Shown: positions 43,433 to 52,967, counted from the stretch's first letter. The stretch: DNA of 64,000 nt from Brevinema_A sp051647535 (GCA_051647535.1 JBOFEA010000021.1:5006-69005); one strand, 5' to 3'. The notes: a model not told the origin generated them from the sequence alone. Numbers and translations are program-made.

Positions 43433-44770
43433 ATGAAGCATTTTATCACAATACTGGGGTTTTTACTTACCCCGGTATTTGCTTTTACTAGTATGTCTCT
43501 TCTTCTTCCTGTTAATGCAAAGGGTAAAATTCAAAAATTTTCTTGGAATTTTTCTACCCCTTTATCTTTGCCTTATGAATTAGGGTCTGTCTATGATATT
43601 TCTTTGAAAGTTGAAGATTATACTATTCCTATGAAAAAGACGTTAGAAACAAATTATGAGTGTATTCAATACGTTTATAGATTGTCTGAAGTATTTAATG
43701 TGGAGATGTTAAAAAAACAATCTTGTTTATTAGTTTCTAAAAATACTCCTTTATTTTCAGTCTTTAATCAGTACAAAGTACCTGTTTCAATCAAAACTAA
43801 TGCACCGGATCTTGAAATTCTTACTAAATCTTCTGATATGGAGCATGGTGGTGCTGGGTTAGTTGTTGTAAAAAGCGAATCTAAAGAAAATTTATCTTTT
43901 TTAGCTGTTCTTGATGAAAAAAATATTGCTTATTATCCTAAAACTTTTGTTAAGAATGGTTATTATACTGTTGTATTTCCTTGGTATTCTGATCATTCTA
44001 AAAAATGGACTCATAGAGTTGTTGCAGTTGATAAGGCCGGTAATATTACTATACAACCTTTGGATTCAATGAAAGCAAAATCACGAGAATACACAAAAAA
44101 AACAATCACACTTCCTCATGATTATGCGTCTCAGAAAGCAAAAGAATTATCATTATCCAAAGAAGAAGCGAAAAAACTTGAAGGAAATATGCTTGCCATT
44201 AATAAAGTGCTTTCCAAACAAAAAACAGCTGATCGCTGGGGATTAACCAGAACTTCTTTTAAGGACAGTATCAATCAAGTTATTAAAAGTACAAATTTTT
44301 TCAGTACCGTATCTATTCCTATGCGTGGTTTTGTTCCTACAGCTGGGTATGGCGATCAACGAACGTATACATATCAAGGTAAAACAGTACGTTATTCAGT
44401 TCATCGGGGTTTGGATATGGCTTCGAAAAAAAATGTTCCTATTTATGCACTTATGGATGGTGAAGTTGTTTATTCAGATTGGAATGGCGGTAATGGAAAA
44501 ACAATTTTTATCGATCATGGATTTCATGTTTACTCATTCTATGCTCATAACAGTGAACTGTTGGTTAAAGAGAAAGATAAAGTAAAATCCGGACAGCAAA
44601 TTGCAATCAGCGGTACTACAGGACAGTCTACAGGGGATCATTTACATCTTTCACTTATTGTGCAAGGTATTTATGTTGAGCCTCGAGAATGGATGTCTTA
44701 TGACACAATAAATAAAAAATTTCACTTTCCATTAGAGCAAGCATATCAAAAAATAAGAAATACAAAGTAA
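43433..44770 (+). CDS. M23 family (LytM-type) peptidase
   Basis: A signal peptide (MKHFITILGFLLTPVFAFT) and about 290 residues without known motifs precede a C-terminal LytM domain with HRGLDMASKK, DGEVVYSDWNGGNGKTIFIDHG and the zinc/catalytic HLHLS. Such enzymes cut peptide crosslinks in peptidoglycan or activate amidases. The zinc ligands (His and Asp of HxxxD, His of HxH) are all present, so it is probably active. The 445 residues include a likely substrate or partner-binding N-terminal half. Ended by the hairpin at 44771. Confidence 0.87.
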   Translation: MKHFITILGFLLTPVFAFTSMSLLLPVNAKGKIQKFSWNFSTPLSLPYELGSVYDISLKVEDYTIPMKKTLETNYECIQYVYRLSEVFNVEMLKKQSCLLVSKNTPLFSVFNQYKVPVSIKTNAPDLEILTKSSDMEHGGAGLVVVKSESKENLSFLAVLDEKNIAYYPKTFVKNGYYTVVFPWYSDHSKKWTHRVVAVDKAGNITIQPLDSMKAKSREYTKKTITLPHDYASQKAKELSLSKEEAKKLEGNMLAINKVLSKQKTADRWGLTRTSFKDSINQVIKSTNFFSTVSIPMRGFVPTAGYGDQRTYTYQGKTVRYSVHRGLDMASKKNVPIYALMDGEVVYSDWNGGNGKTIFIDHGFHVYSFYAHNSELLVKEKDKVKSGQQIAISGTTGQSTGDHLHLSLIVQGIYVEPREWMSYDTINKKFHFPLEQAYQKIRNTK

Positions 44771-44801
44771 AAAAATCCTCCTATCTAAGGAGGATTTTTT
44801 T
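44771..44801. terminator. bidirectional terminator
   Basis: AAAAATCCTCCT / AGGAGGATTTTT 12-bp stem with a 5-nt loop. It lies between the convergent M23 and M15 peptidase genes. Confidence 0.88.
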
Positions 44802-44825
44802 ATGATTTTCTAAGAAAGATTGTTG

Positions 44826-45740
44826 TTATGATTTAGGATCAATATAATCTGTATTTATAAATCCGGCATAATTAAATACTGCTAATCGGGATTGCCAAAC
44901 AGGAGAGCTTTGTACTTTTTGCAGGCCAAATGTTTTAATCAATTCAATTCCAAAGAGTGAAAATCCTCGAACAATATTAAATGATCCATTGAAATGCCAC
45001 CATTCTGAGGATAAATAATTCCGATTTGTATCTCTTAAGAATTCACTTCTAGGAGGAATTGTACTAAAACCATGCTTAAACATGACATCACTTAAGCAAA
45101 TAAATTTTCCAGTGACTTCTTTATAAAGATCTACACCAGATGCGTGGTTTTGCCAATAAATTGCTTTTAGAGTTTGAGTGATTCCCATTTCGGATCTGAA
45201 GAAAATTTTGAAATAAACTGATCCGGGTGTCCATGGATCCACTTCGGAATCAAATCTGGTTCTGACAACTACATAAGGATCTTTATCGGGATTGGTAAAA
45301 CCGGCATTGATACACAGATCGAATGCAATTCCTGTATAATGTAAAGAAGTTGATGAACGTCCAGGAGTGACATGTGCATCTAAGGAACGCAGTGCTCCTG
45401 AAGAATAAATTTTCCCACCTAATTGGCGGACTTCATTAAAAGCTTCTTGAATATTTGGAAATAAATCGGAACGTACGGAAAAGTTTGGTAAACAATCAAA
45501 GTCTTTAGTTATATCGGCATCTATTGTTTGAATATGGTATACTTTATTTTCTGCTGCAAAGGGATATTGAAGTTCCCATAAAGTGTGAACATCTGTTTGT
45601 CCTGTGATAGGAAGTCCTTTTGTAGATTGGAATTGCTTCACATACTCGCTGTAATTTTCTTCTGTTAATACAGAAGGATCTGAAATAATATTATGAAGAT
45701 GCAGGTAGAATGCTAATTGTTTAATAAAATTTTTAAACAT
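44826..45740 (-). CDS. M15-like peptidase with N-terminal peptidoglycan-binding segment
   Basis: The start at 45740 has GAGAGGTA upstream, giving 304 residues. Residues about 20-65 resemble a PG-binding module (YVKQFQSTKGLPITGQTDVHTLWEL). The catalytic part has SLHYTGIAFDLCI (His and Asp zinc ligands) and SEWWHFNG (Glu and His), as in M15 carboxy- or endopeptidases. No signal peptide is evident, so it may be cytoplasmic or exported by another route. No holin is nearby, so a phage origin is not supported. Confidence 0.75.
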   Translation of the reverse strand: MFKNFIKQLAFYLHLHNIISDPSVLTEENYSEYVKQFQSTKGLPITGQTDVHTLWELQYPFAAENKVYHIQTIDADITKDFDCLPNFSVRSDLFPNIQEAFNEVRQLGGKIYSSGALRSLDAHVTPGRSSTSLHYTGIAFDLCINAGFTNPDKDPYVVVRTRFDSEVDPWTPGSVYFKIFFRSEMGITQTLKAIYWQNHASGVDLYKEVTGKFICLSDVMFKHGFSTIPPRSEFLRDTNRNYLSSEWWHFNGSFNIVRGFSLFGIELIKTFGLQKVQSSPVWQSRLAVFNYAGFINTDYIDPKS

Positions 45741-45771
45741 GGTATTACCTCTCAATTATAATAATATAAAT

Positions 45772-45800
45772 ATCTTATTATAAATACCTATGCTTGTCAA
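45772..45800 (-). promoter_or_regulatory. promoter of the M15-like gene
   Basis: A perfect TTGACA (45795-45800) and TAAGAT (45772-45777) on the minus strand with a 17-bp spacer. Confidence 0.5.
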
Positions 45801-45882
45801 CTAAAGAGAATAAATAATTTTACTTAATAGTTGTTTGTTAAAAATTTGGAATAATGGTTTTAAGATATTAATGATTAAGGTG

Positions 45883-45924
45883 AAAAATAATACCAATAAA
45901 TGATTATTTATTGGTATTATTTTT
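45883..45924 (-). terminator. terminator of the transketolase-fruKA operon
   Basis: A perfect 18-bp stem (left arm 45883-45900, right arm 45907-45924) with a 6-nt loop. A-rich and T-rich ends act as the termination tract on either strand. Confidence 0.85.
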
Positions 45925-45951
45925 GTTTATGATTCTTTGATTAATAGTTGT

Positions 45952-47802
45952 TTATACATTAAGAGATTGAGCATGTTTTTTATTTTTTTCTTTTTTCATT
46001 AGAATTCCTATGAGCAAGGCTGTTAAGAGTGAACCTGCTACAATTGCTACTATATAGAGCCAAACATTAGTAATTAATGGGAATACAAAGATTCCTCCAT
46101 GAGGAGCAGGAAGCTGACATTGAAACAACATGGATAATGCTCCGGCCAGCATAGATCCAAGAATACATGAAGGGAGAATGATCAAAGGATTGCTTGCTGC
46201 AAAAGGGATAACACCTTCAGTAATAAAAGAAGCACCTAAGGCATAACATGCAATACCGGCTTCTTGTTCGGTTTTGGAGAAATACTTTTTGAACAGTGTT
46301 GTTGCAAGGGCAACTCCAAGAGGGGGAGTCATACCACCTGCCATAACAGCAGCATGAGGGAAATAATTACCGGCTGCAGTTGCGGCGATTCCGAATGTAA
46401 AAGCAGCTTTATTTACGGGGCCGCCTAAGTCTACAGCCATCATACCGCCTAAAAGAGCTCCTAACAAAATAAGATTGGTATTGTTTAATGAATTTAGAAA
46501 ATCGGAAATAGAATTGTTAAGGTCGGAAATATGTGTTAAAACAGGCATTAATACTATTCCTGTTAATAATAAGCCGAATACAGGGTAAAACAGAACAGGT
46601 TTTAATCCTTCTAAATTTTTAGGAAGGAAAGAAAAGAATTTTTTCAGAAGAACGATTGAGTATCCGCCAATAAATCCGGCAATTAATCCTCCTAAGAATC
46701 CACCTCCGTTATTAGCGGCGAGTAGACCACCTGTCATAGCGGGCATTAATGCGGGTCTTTCTGCGATTGCAAACCCAATATATCCGGCAAGAATAGGAAT
46801 CATCAATGCAAATGCTCCCGAACCACCAAGGGTGTGCAAGAATTGAGCAATAGGATTGTAATCCGGTGCAGAAGGATCATGGGATGTAATTCCAAACATA
46901 AATCCTATAGCAATCAAAATTCCTCCTCCAACAACAAATGGGAGCATATAAGATACACCGGTCATTAATTGGCTGTAAATACCTTTTGAGCCGGAGTTAG
47001 AATTGTCAGAAGTACGGTATATAGGGATATTAGGATCAAGTGCTTTTTGAATAACATTTTCAGCGTGCCTAACAGTATATCCTGCACTTTCAAAGATAAC
47101 TTTTTTGCCTTCGAAGCGGGATAAATCCAATTCTCTGTCAGATGCTATGATGACTGTTTGAGCGTAATTTATATCTTCAGAAGAAAGAATATTTTTAGGT
47201 CCGTCAGATCCGTGTGTTTCAACACGAATACTAATACTTTTTGCTGTAGCGGCTTTTTTTAAAGCATCAGCAGCCATATAAGTATGAGCAATACCTGTTG
47301 GACATGATGTTATGGCAATAATTTTAGGTGGTTCTGAAGATATTGAGTCATTAGACACACTTGGTTTTTGATTCAGCAAATGATATATTTCCTGAAGATT
47401 ATCAGAAGACATAAGAATATTGAGATTGTCTTGATTTTGAAGAACGTTGCTGATAATAGAAATAAGTTCCACATGAAGATTATGTTCTTTTTGAGGCATT
47501 GCGATTACAAAGAACAATTGAGCTGTTTCTTTTGTTTTCTCATCCCAAATAATAGGAGATGCGGTTCGAATAATAACAACTCCAGCTTTGTCAACGCTGT
47601 TAGTTTTTGCATGGGGTATAGCAATATTTTCGTCAATTAACGTACCATGTTTTTCTCTCTCAAGCAGAGCCTTAAGAAAGGAGTCGGTATTATTAATATA
47701 TTGGTGTTTGAACAACTGCTGAGATGCTTCTTTCAGCAATGACAATTTGTCATTACAGGCGATATTTGTAAGGATAAGATCCGGAGAAAATAAATGCTCC
47801 AT
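45952..47802 (-). CDS. fruA: PTS fructose-specific transporter EIIABC
   Basis: Takes up fructose and phosphorylates it to fructose-1-phosphate. Domains in its 616 residues: EIIA with the phospho-His in IAIPHAKT (about residue 65), EIIB with the phospho-Cys in ITSCPTGIAHTYMAADAL (about residue 165), and the EIIC membrane domain of about 340 residues (YMLPFVVGGGILIAIGF, APHGGIFVFPL). AGGAGG precedes the ATG. It follows fruK by 9 bp. The general PTS proteins EI and HPr are not in the window. Confidence 0.95.
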   Translation of the reverse strand: MEHLFSPDLILTNIACNDKLSLLKEASQQLFKHQYINNTDSFLKALLEREKHGTLIDENIAIPHAKTNSVDKAGVVIIRTASPIIWDEKTKETAQLFFVIAMPQKEHNLHVELISIISNVLQNQDNLNILMSSDNLQEIYHLLNQKPSVSNDSISSEPPKIIAITSCPTGIAHTYMAADALKKAATAKSISIRVETHGSDGPKNILSSEDINYAQTVIIASDRELDLSRFEGKKVIFESAGYTVRHAENVIQKALDPNIPIYRTSDNSNSGSKGIYSQLMTGVSYMLPFVVGGGILIAIGFMFGITSHDPSAPDYNPIAQFLHTLGGSGAFALMIPILAGYIGFAIAERPALMPAMTGGLLAANNGGGFLGGLIAGFIGGYSIVLLKKFFSFLPKNLEGLKPVLFYPVFGLLLTGIVLMPVLTHISDLNNSISDFLNSLNNTNLILLGALLGGMMAVDLGGPVNKAAFTFGIAATAAGNYFPHAAVMAGGMTPPLGVALATTLFKKYFSKTEQEAGIACYALGASFITEGVIPFAASNPLIILPSCILGSMLAGALSMLFQCQLPAPHGGIFVFPLITNVWLYIVAIVAGSLLTALLIGILMKKEKNKKHAQSLNV

Positions 47803-47811
47803 GATTACCTC

Positions 47812-48729
47812 CTAAATTTTGATATTTTGGATTGAGATTTGAGAATTTAATATGTTAGCTGTTTGCAGAGAGCATAATCCTTCAGAAAACACAGTTCCGG
47901 AAGCACTGGCAATACCGAATTGAAAAGCTAATTCCGTGTTTCGTGTTTCCAAATATTTTGCTGTAAATCCTGCAACCAGTGAATCTCCTGCACCTACACT
48001 GCTGACAAGTGTTCCTGTTAAGGCAGGAGCGTAATAAGTATTATCTTTAGTCAATAGACAAGCCCCATCTTTTCCAAGTGAAACAATAATGTTTTCTATC
48101 TGATAAGCTTGTTTGAGTTCTGAGGCGATTCGGTATGCATCTTGATAAGAATCAATCGGTTGACCGGATAATTCTACTAATTCATCTTTATTGGGTTTAA
48201 TGAGAAAAATATTAGGATATTTCAATGCTTCTTTTAATGCTATTCCACGAGTATCAATAATCACTTTTGTATCTTTTGAAGGAAGTGATTGTGCCAGTTC
48301 AAAATAGATATCTTGAGAGATTCCGCCGGGAATTGATCCGGACATAATTAAAATATCTTCTGAGGTAAGCTGAGATAAATATTGTTTTATTTTCAGAAGT
48401 TCCTCAGAGGAAATTTCCGGTGCTTTTCCGTGAATTTCGGTTTCTTCGGAAGAAGTTTTAATTTTTGTATTAAGGCGGGTGGTGTCGTTGATAAAAATAG
48501 GTTCAATAATATCTTTTGTCTGTTGAGCAATAAAGTTTCCAGTAAAGCCTCCTAACAAAGCGACAGCTTTTGTTGGGATATTAAAATTGGAAAGAACACG
48601 GGAGACATTTATACCTTTTCCTCCTGCAACAAAATGTCCGGATTTTGCAGTGAAACTTTTACCCAAACTTAACGAATCTGTTTCCATATAATAGTCAACT
48701 GCAGGATTTAATGTTATTGTTAAAACCAT
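47812..48729 (-). CDS. fruK: 1-phosphofructokinase
   Basis: Phosphorylates fructose-1-phosphate from FruA to fructose-1,6-bisphosphate. PfkB-family signatures are seen: TLNPAVDYYME at the N-terminus, GGKGINVSRVL near residue 38 and GAGDSLVAGFTAKY with the catalytic Asp near residue 250. The 305 residues are normal. GGAAGG precedes the ATG. Gene order transketolase-fruK-fruA links fructose use to the pentose phosphate pathway. Confidence 0.95.
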   Translation of the reverse strand: MVLTITLNPAVDYYMETDSLSLGKSFTAKSGHFVAGGKGINVSRVLSNFNIPTKAVALLGGFTGNFIAQQTKDIIEPIFINDTTRLNTKIKTSSEETEIHGKAPEISSEELLKIKQYLSQLTSEDILIMSGSIPGGISQDIYFELAQSLPSKDTKVIIDTRGIALKEALKYPNIFLIKPNKDELVELSGQPIDSYQDAYRIASELKQAYQIENIIVSLGKDGACLLTKDNTYYAPALTGTLVSSVGAGDSLVAGFTAKYLETRNTELAFQFGIASASGTVFSEGLCSLQTANILNSQISIQNIKI

Positions 48730-48788
48730 GTACTGCCTTCCAAAATAAAAATACTTTTTTGTTGAATTAAAAATTCAGTCAAACAACT

Positions 48789-49748
48789 CTATACTAACTT
48801 TTTAATGTATGAAGTAATTTGTTCTGCTGAAAATCCGAATTTATGAGCTAAGTATGTCAAATCTCCTACTTCGCTGAATGTATGGGTTCCAATGCGATGC
48901 AACTTAACAGGATGGTTTTCAATTAATACATCAGCAACAGCACTAGCCAATCCTCCATGAATACTGTGATTTTCTATTGCAATTAAATGTTGGCATTCTT
49001 TAGCAGCTGCTAAGATGGTTTCTTTGTCCATGTGAGATGGTGTGAAACAATCAATTACTCTTACAGAAATATTTTCTTTTTCTAAAGAATAAGCGGCTTC
49101 CAGTGCATAGGAAAGTGTAAGTCCTGAAGTAAATATAGCAATATCCGACCCTTGTTTAGCAATAGGAAATTTTCCAAGAGAAAATTCAGAATTTTCCTGA
49201 TAAATTTTATATATTCCCCGTCTAGGAAATCTAATATAACATAGTCCTTCACGGTAAGTATTAATTCTTGATTTGATTACGGATGCTGCTTGGACGGTAT
49301 CTGCCAAATCAAAGATAATTGTATTGGGCAGTGTACGATACATAGCAATATCTTCAAATGTAGTATGTGTACCGCCGTTAAAACAAGACGCTATTCCCGG
49401 GTCAGAAGCCAGAATAGTTACGGAATTGTTGGAATATGCACCGGATAACGTGGCTTGATCAAAAATACGGCGTGATGCAAATGGAGCAAACGTATGAATA
49501 AAAGGAAAAAAACCTGTAATTGAAAGACCTGCTGCAGCTCCCATCATATGAGCTTCCATAATACCTACGTTGAATGTACGTGATGGGAATTTTTTTTGAA
49601 AAACTCCTAATCCACTGGAACTGATAAGATCTGCATCTAACACTACAATGTCAGATTTTTTTTCAGCTTCTTCAATTAATGTTTGTGCAATAGCGGTTCT
49701 TATTTCTATAGAATCCACTTCTAGAGTTGAGAATGTTTTGTATGACAT
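48789..49748 (-). CDS. transketolase, C-terminal subunit
   Basis: A 319-residue protein with the pyrimidine-binding and C-terminal domains of transketolase. The catalytic Glu is in NVGIMEAHMMGAAAGLS. The middle carries GGTHTTFEDIAMYRTLP and the end the transketolase C domain (IRVIDCFTPSHMD). It pairs with the separate N-terminal subunit upstream to form one enzyme, moving two-carbon units between sugar phosphates. A 1-deoxyxylulose synthase-like role is less likely, because split pairs of this type are generally transketolases. Confidence 0.88.
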   Translation of the reverse strand: MSYKTFSTLEVDSIEIRTAIAQTLIEEAEKKSDIVVLDADLISSSGLGVFQKKFPSRTFNVGIMEAHMMGAAAGLSITGFFPFIHTFAPFASRRIFDQATLSGAYSNNSVTILASDPGIASCFNGGTHTTFEDIAMYRTLPNTIIFDLADTVQAASVIKSRINTYREGLCYIRFPRRGIYKIYQENSEFSLGKFPIAKQGSDIAIFTSGLTLSYALEAAYSLEKENISVRVIDCFTPSHMDKETILAAAKECQHLIAIENHSIHGGLASAVADVLIENHPVKLHRIGTHTFSEVGDLTYLAHKFGFSAEQITSYIKKLV

Positions 49749-49761
49749 TATATGCTCCTTC

Positions 49762-50577
49762 CTATAAAAATTTGCTGAAAGAATCTTTAGCGGAAATAAG
49801 TATGGATTTGATTTTATCGTCTATACGCAGATGATGGGGACAATTTTGTTCAAATTCAGGTACTCCTTTTCCTTTTATGGTGTGTGCAATAACAGCAGTT
49901 GGATGAGATGTACATTTTTTAGCTTCTGCAAAAGAACTTTTAATTTGATCTTGATTATGTCCGTCAATAGAAATCACATTCCAGCCGAAACTTTTTATTT
50001 TTTCAGCAATATCGAAAGGATTAGAGATAGTATTAATGTTTCCATCCAATTGTAATTTGTTGAAATCGATGAATATCATAAGATTTGATAATGCTTGATG
50101 TCCTGCATGCTGGAATGCTTCCCAGCACTGTCCTTCTTGAAGTTCTCCGTCTCCCAAAATACTATATACTCGTTGAGAGGTATTTTTTATAGAAAGACCT
50201 AAGGCAATACCGACAGCTTGAGATATACCTTGTCCGAGTGAGCCGGTTGTAGCATCTACTCCCGGAACCAGTAATCGATCCGGATGTGACGGCAACATTG
50301 TTGGAGCTTTATTTAAAGTGTAAAGTTTATCTGTGGGGAAGAATCCTTTTAAGGCTAAAGTCGCATATAATGCCGGTCCTCCGTGTCCTTTTGAAAGCAC
50401 AAAATAATCTCTGTCTTGGTAGTTTGGATTTGATGGATCAACATGGAATTCTTCGTTATAAAGTACGGCAAGTATATCGGCAATAGATAATGAGCCTCCC
50501 AAATGTCCAAATCCCAATCTTTCAATCATATCAATGACATAATATCTGATACGATGAGCGTATAATTCTGTTGTCAT
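49762..50577 (-). CDS. transketolase, N-terminal subunit
   Basis: A 271-residue thiamine diphosphate-binding half of transketolase. GHLGGSLSIADILAVLY, SKGHGGPALYATLALKGF and the TPP motif GDGELQEGQCWEAFQHAG (GDG with a downstream Asn in IFIDFNKLQLDG) are present. AAGGAAA precedes the ATG. It is first in the operon with the C-terminal subunit (13 bp apart), fruK and fruA. Confidence 0.9.
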   Translation of the reverse strand: MTTELYAHRIRYYVIDMIERLGFGHLGGSLSIADILAVLYNEEFHVDPSNPNYQDRDYFVLSKGHGGPALYATLALKGFFPTDKLYTLNKAPTMLPSHPDRLLVPGVDATTGSLGQGISQAVGIALGLSIKNTSQRVYSILGDGELQEGQCWEAFQHAGHQALSNLMIFIDFNKLQLDGNINTISNPFDIAEKIKSFGWNVISIDGHNQDQIKSSFAEAKKCTSHPTAVIAHTIKGKGVPEFEQNCPHHLRIDDKIKSILISAKDSFSKFL

Positions 50578-50602
50578 ACTTGTTTTCCTTAAATATTATT
50601 TT

Positions 50603-50617
50603 GAAACAAAGCGTTTC
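50603..50617. promoter_or_regulatory. LacI/Cra-like operator candidate upstream of the transketolase-fru operon
   Basis: GAAAC-aaagc-GTTTC inverted repeat, 26 bp before the first start codon. It recalls Cra/FruR or CcpA-type sites with a central CG, though offset. The regulator gene is not in the window. Confidence 0.4.
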
Positions 50618-50696
50618 TTCTCTATCATTTAAAAATAAACTTTAAAATAGTAATAAGAATATAGTTTTGTATGATCATGCTGAAGATACTGAACAA

Positions 50697-51491
50697 TTAA
50701 TCAATAACTTTTAAGGCTGTCAAAATTTCTTTCACAGCTTGAGTTCTTAAAAATAGTTGGGAAGAATCTTCCAAATCCATATTCAATGCAAAACTATAAA
50801 TTTTTGAATCTTTCTTAATCCATCCTACAAACCATCCAATAGAAGGCTTTTCCGATGTTGTCCAGCCTGTTTTTCCATGCATTTCCCAATGCTTTGTTTT
50901 TTCGATTAAGCTGATACTGTGTACTTGGGTTAAAATTTCCGAATCGTAAGGTAATTCTTTTTTTGCCAAATTGTTCAAAAAAACAGCTTGTTCTACGGCA
51001 CTGATACGAAGCGGACCATCGAGCCAAAAACGTTGTATATTTGTTCCTATTTTTTTGTTTCCGTAATCCATAAGGATGAGATTAGATATCATTTTTTTGT
51101 TTCCAACAAGAAATGCTATTTTTTGGTAAGCAGGAACATTGGATGTTTTGAATGCCTGTTCCAAATTCATATCTTTCTTCCATTCTTCCAAAAATACGTC
51201 TGATCCGTCCCAAGAGTAGAATGTTTGATTTTTGTCTTGAATAACTTTTTCGTTTAATGCGATGATGCTGTTAGGAAATTTGAATGTGGAACCCGGAATG
51301 AATGTTTGAAAAGCACGTTTTTTATTAATACCAATGAATTTGTTTTGAAACGAATCAAATAATACAAATGTACCTGAAATATTATGTGTATCAAATATTT
51401 TTTTGATAAATTTGGTTTCTTCCCAAGGGATATTTTGCGGTGAAAGAGCATGCAGGTTGGAAAATAACAATAAAAAAATCAAAAAACGCAT
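50697..51491 (-). CDS. class D (OXA-type) beta-lactamase
   Basis: A periplasmic serine enzyme hydrolysing penicillins and related drugs. A signal peptide (MRFLIFLLLFSNLHA) is followed by the class D motifs in order: PGSTFKFPNS with the active-site Ser-x-x-Lys, SNVPAYQ (S-x-V), DYGNKKIG (YGN), FWLDGPLRIS (WxxG) and MHGKTGW (KTG). All catalytic elements are intact in 264 residues. AGAGGTA precedes the ATG. There is no transposon or integron mark around it, so it looks like a resident chromosomal gene. The motif spacing is close to OXA-63-type enzymes of Brachyspira from memory. Confidence 0.92.
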   Translation of the reverse strand: MRFLIFLLLFSNLHALSPQNIPWEETKFIKKIFDTHNISGTFVLFDSFQNKFIGINKKRAFQTFIPGSTFKFPNSIIALNEKVIQDKNQTFYSWDGSDVFLEEWKKDMNLEQAFKTSNVPAYQKIAFLVGNKKMISNLILMDYGNKKIGTNIQRFWLDGPLRISAVEQAVFLNNLAKKELPYDSEILTQVHSISLIEKTKHWEMHGKTGWTTSEKPSIGWFVGWIKKDSKIYSFALNMDLEDSSQLFLRTQAVKEILTALKVID

Positions 51492-51539
51492 ATTATTACC
51501 TCTAATTTCAATATTTTCATAGATGTCTGTGTAAAATTA

Positions 51540-52724
51540 TTATTCTTGTACGGAAGGCAACTCTTTTGTAATAGAGAACGGTTGGTTTGTTTTTTCTAAA
51601 AGAGGATTTTGTCGTTCGAAAGCAAGAATTTGTTCTTGTGAAGTCAAAGAGGCAGCATAAGCACTTAACGTTATTTTGGCGGCTGCAATATCTGTATGTG
51701 AAGTAAATGATTCTTGTACCGAATCCAATAATGTCTTTTTTGAAAATATCGGTTTCAATGTTTTTGTCAAGCTATCGAATGTTTTTGCATCTACGCGGAA
51801 ACTACCTTGGGTTTTTAATTCGTTTTTCCATCTGGTCACTTTGTCTACAGAGCCTCGAGAAGCTTCAAAAAGCATTCTGTATAAAGAAATCATGAATGCC
51901 GCCCGCGGTTTGGAAGTGGTCAGCTGGAAGGTTCCTTTTTCTAGAAAGTGATGAATCATACGGTGGTCAGAAGAAATGGTATAAATATGTTTAATAGGCA
52001 GAGGAGATTGGGCAAGATAATATCCCGCAAGAATAAATTCAATATCGTCTGCAGGAAGAGCCAAACTTACAAGATCATTAAAAAATCGAATGCGTTTTCG
52101 TTCTGTTTCATAAAGAGCTTGGATAATTGTTGCCATATGTCCCAAGATTCGAATGAAATTTACTCCGTCGAAACGAACGGAAACATTTTTCATAAACATT
52201 TTTCGTGAATTAATCCATATTTTTTCTTCTTGATCAACAGCAGTTAATATTGTATTTTGGTCTGTTGGGGGTAGAATAATGGAATCTTTTAAAGATAGAG
52301 GAAAAAAAATTTCTTTTTTTTCTAATGCAAACGCATTAGCGAAACTAAGGCCGGAATCATAATAATCTGCAACGAAATTAAGAGTATTCTGCATTTTTTC
52401 GGGAAGAAATTCAGCTAATGTAGCTGCAATAAGATGTTCTCCTAAATCTGCTAAGTGTATTTTGGGATGCCAAACAGAAAATTTGGGTGTAATTTCGTGA
52501 ACCGTTCCGATATCGGAAGGAATAATAGGGAGGATATTGTTTAATTTGTAGTGATTTCCAGTGTAAGGATCTATAAGCATATGAAGCCGCTGTACGAAAT
52601 CTCGTTCTGCAAGAATTTCTTGATCAATTTTGGGGATTTTTTCAGGAGTGTAAGCAAGTTTTCCGGAAATCATTCCTGAAAAAGTACGAAATCCTCCAGC
52701 TCCATATATTGATAAATAACGCAT
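51540..52724 (-). CDS. threonine-synthase-like protein lacking the PLP lysine
   Basis: A 394-residue protein whose layout follows threonine synthase: MRYLSIYGAGGFRTFSGMIS at the start, then KFSVWHPKIHLADLGEHL where ThrC has FHGPTLAFKDFG, YYDSGLSFANAF for the TSGDTG block, NFIRILGHMATIIQAL for the N-I-S-R-L helix, and LPIKHIYTISSD. The PLP Schiff-base lysine is replaced by Ala92 and the phosphate-binding TSGDTG is not conserved. Synthase activity is therefore not expected. Homology is inferred from pattern only. AAGGAG lies 13 nt before the ATG. The beta-lactamase gene follows 48 bp downstream. Confidence 0.6.
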   Translation of the reverse strand: MRYLSIYGAGGFRTFSGMISGKLAYTPEKIPKIDQEILAERDFVQRLHMLIDPYTGNHYKLNNILPIIPSDIGTVHEITPKFSVWHPKIHLADLGEHLIAATLAEFLPEKMQNTLNFVADYYDSGLSFANAFALEKKEIFFPLSLKDSIILPPTDQNTILTAVDQEEKIWINSRKMFMKNVSVRFDGVNFIRILGHMATIIQALYETERKRIRFFNDLVSLALPADDIEFILAGYYLAQSPLPIKHIYTISSDHRMIHHFLEKGTFQLTTSKPRAAFMISLYRMLFEASRGSVDKVTRWKNELKTQGSFRVDAKTFDSLTKTLKPIFSKKTLLDSVQESFTSHTDIAAAKITLSAYAASLTSQEQILAFERQNPLLEKTNQPFSITKELPSVQE

Positions 52725-52967
52725 AATTTTTTTATTTCTCCTTACTTTATAGTACTATATAGTATTGTACGATTATTCTAAAAAAATCAACAATTTGTAT
52801 TCTATAACAGTTTCAATATAAATTTATAATGTATTTGGGAAGGATAGATATAAGATTAATAGTAAGGAAATATTTTTTGTCAGGATGAAATATAAATAAA
52901 TTTAACAACTGAACAAATAAGGAAATGTCTATTTTTCAAAATTTGTAATACAGGTAATACCTAGTTA

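Noticed and set aside
44826..45740. Prophage endolysin
   Set aside because: The M15-like gene with a PG-binding part recalls endolysins, but no phage structural, holin or integrase genes are present nearby.
50697..51491. Recently acquired resistance cassette
   Set aside because: No inverted repeats, transposase, integron attachment site or base-composition shift around the beta-lactamase is visible.
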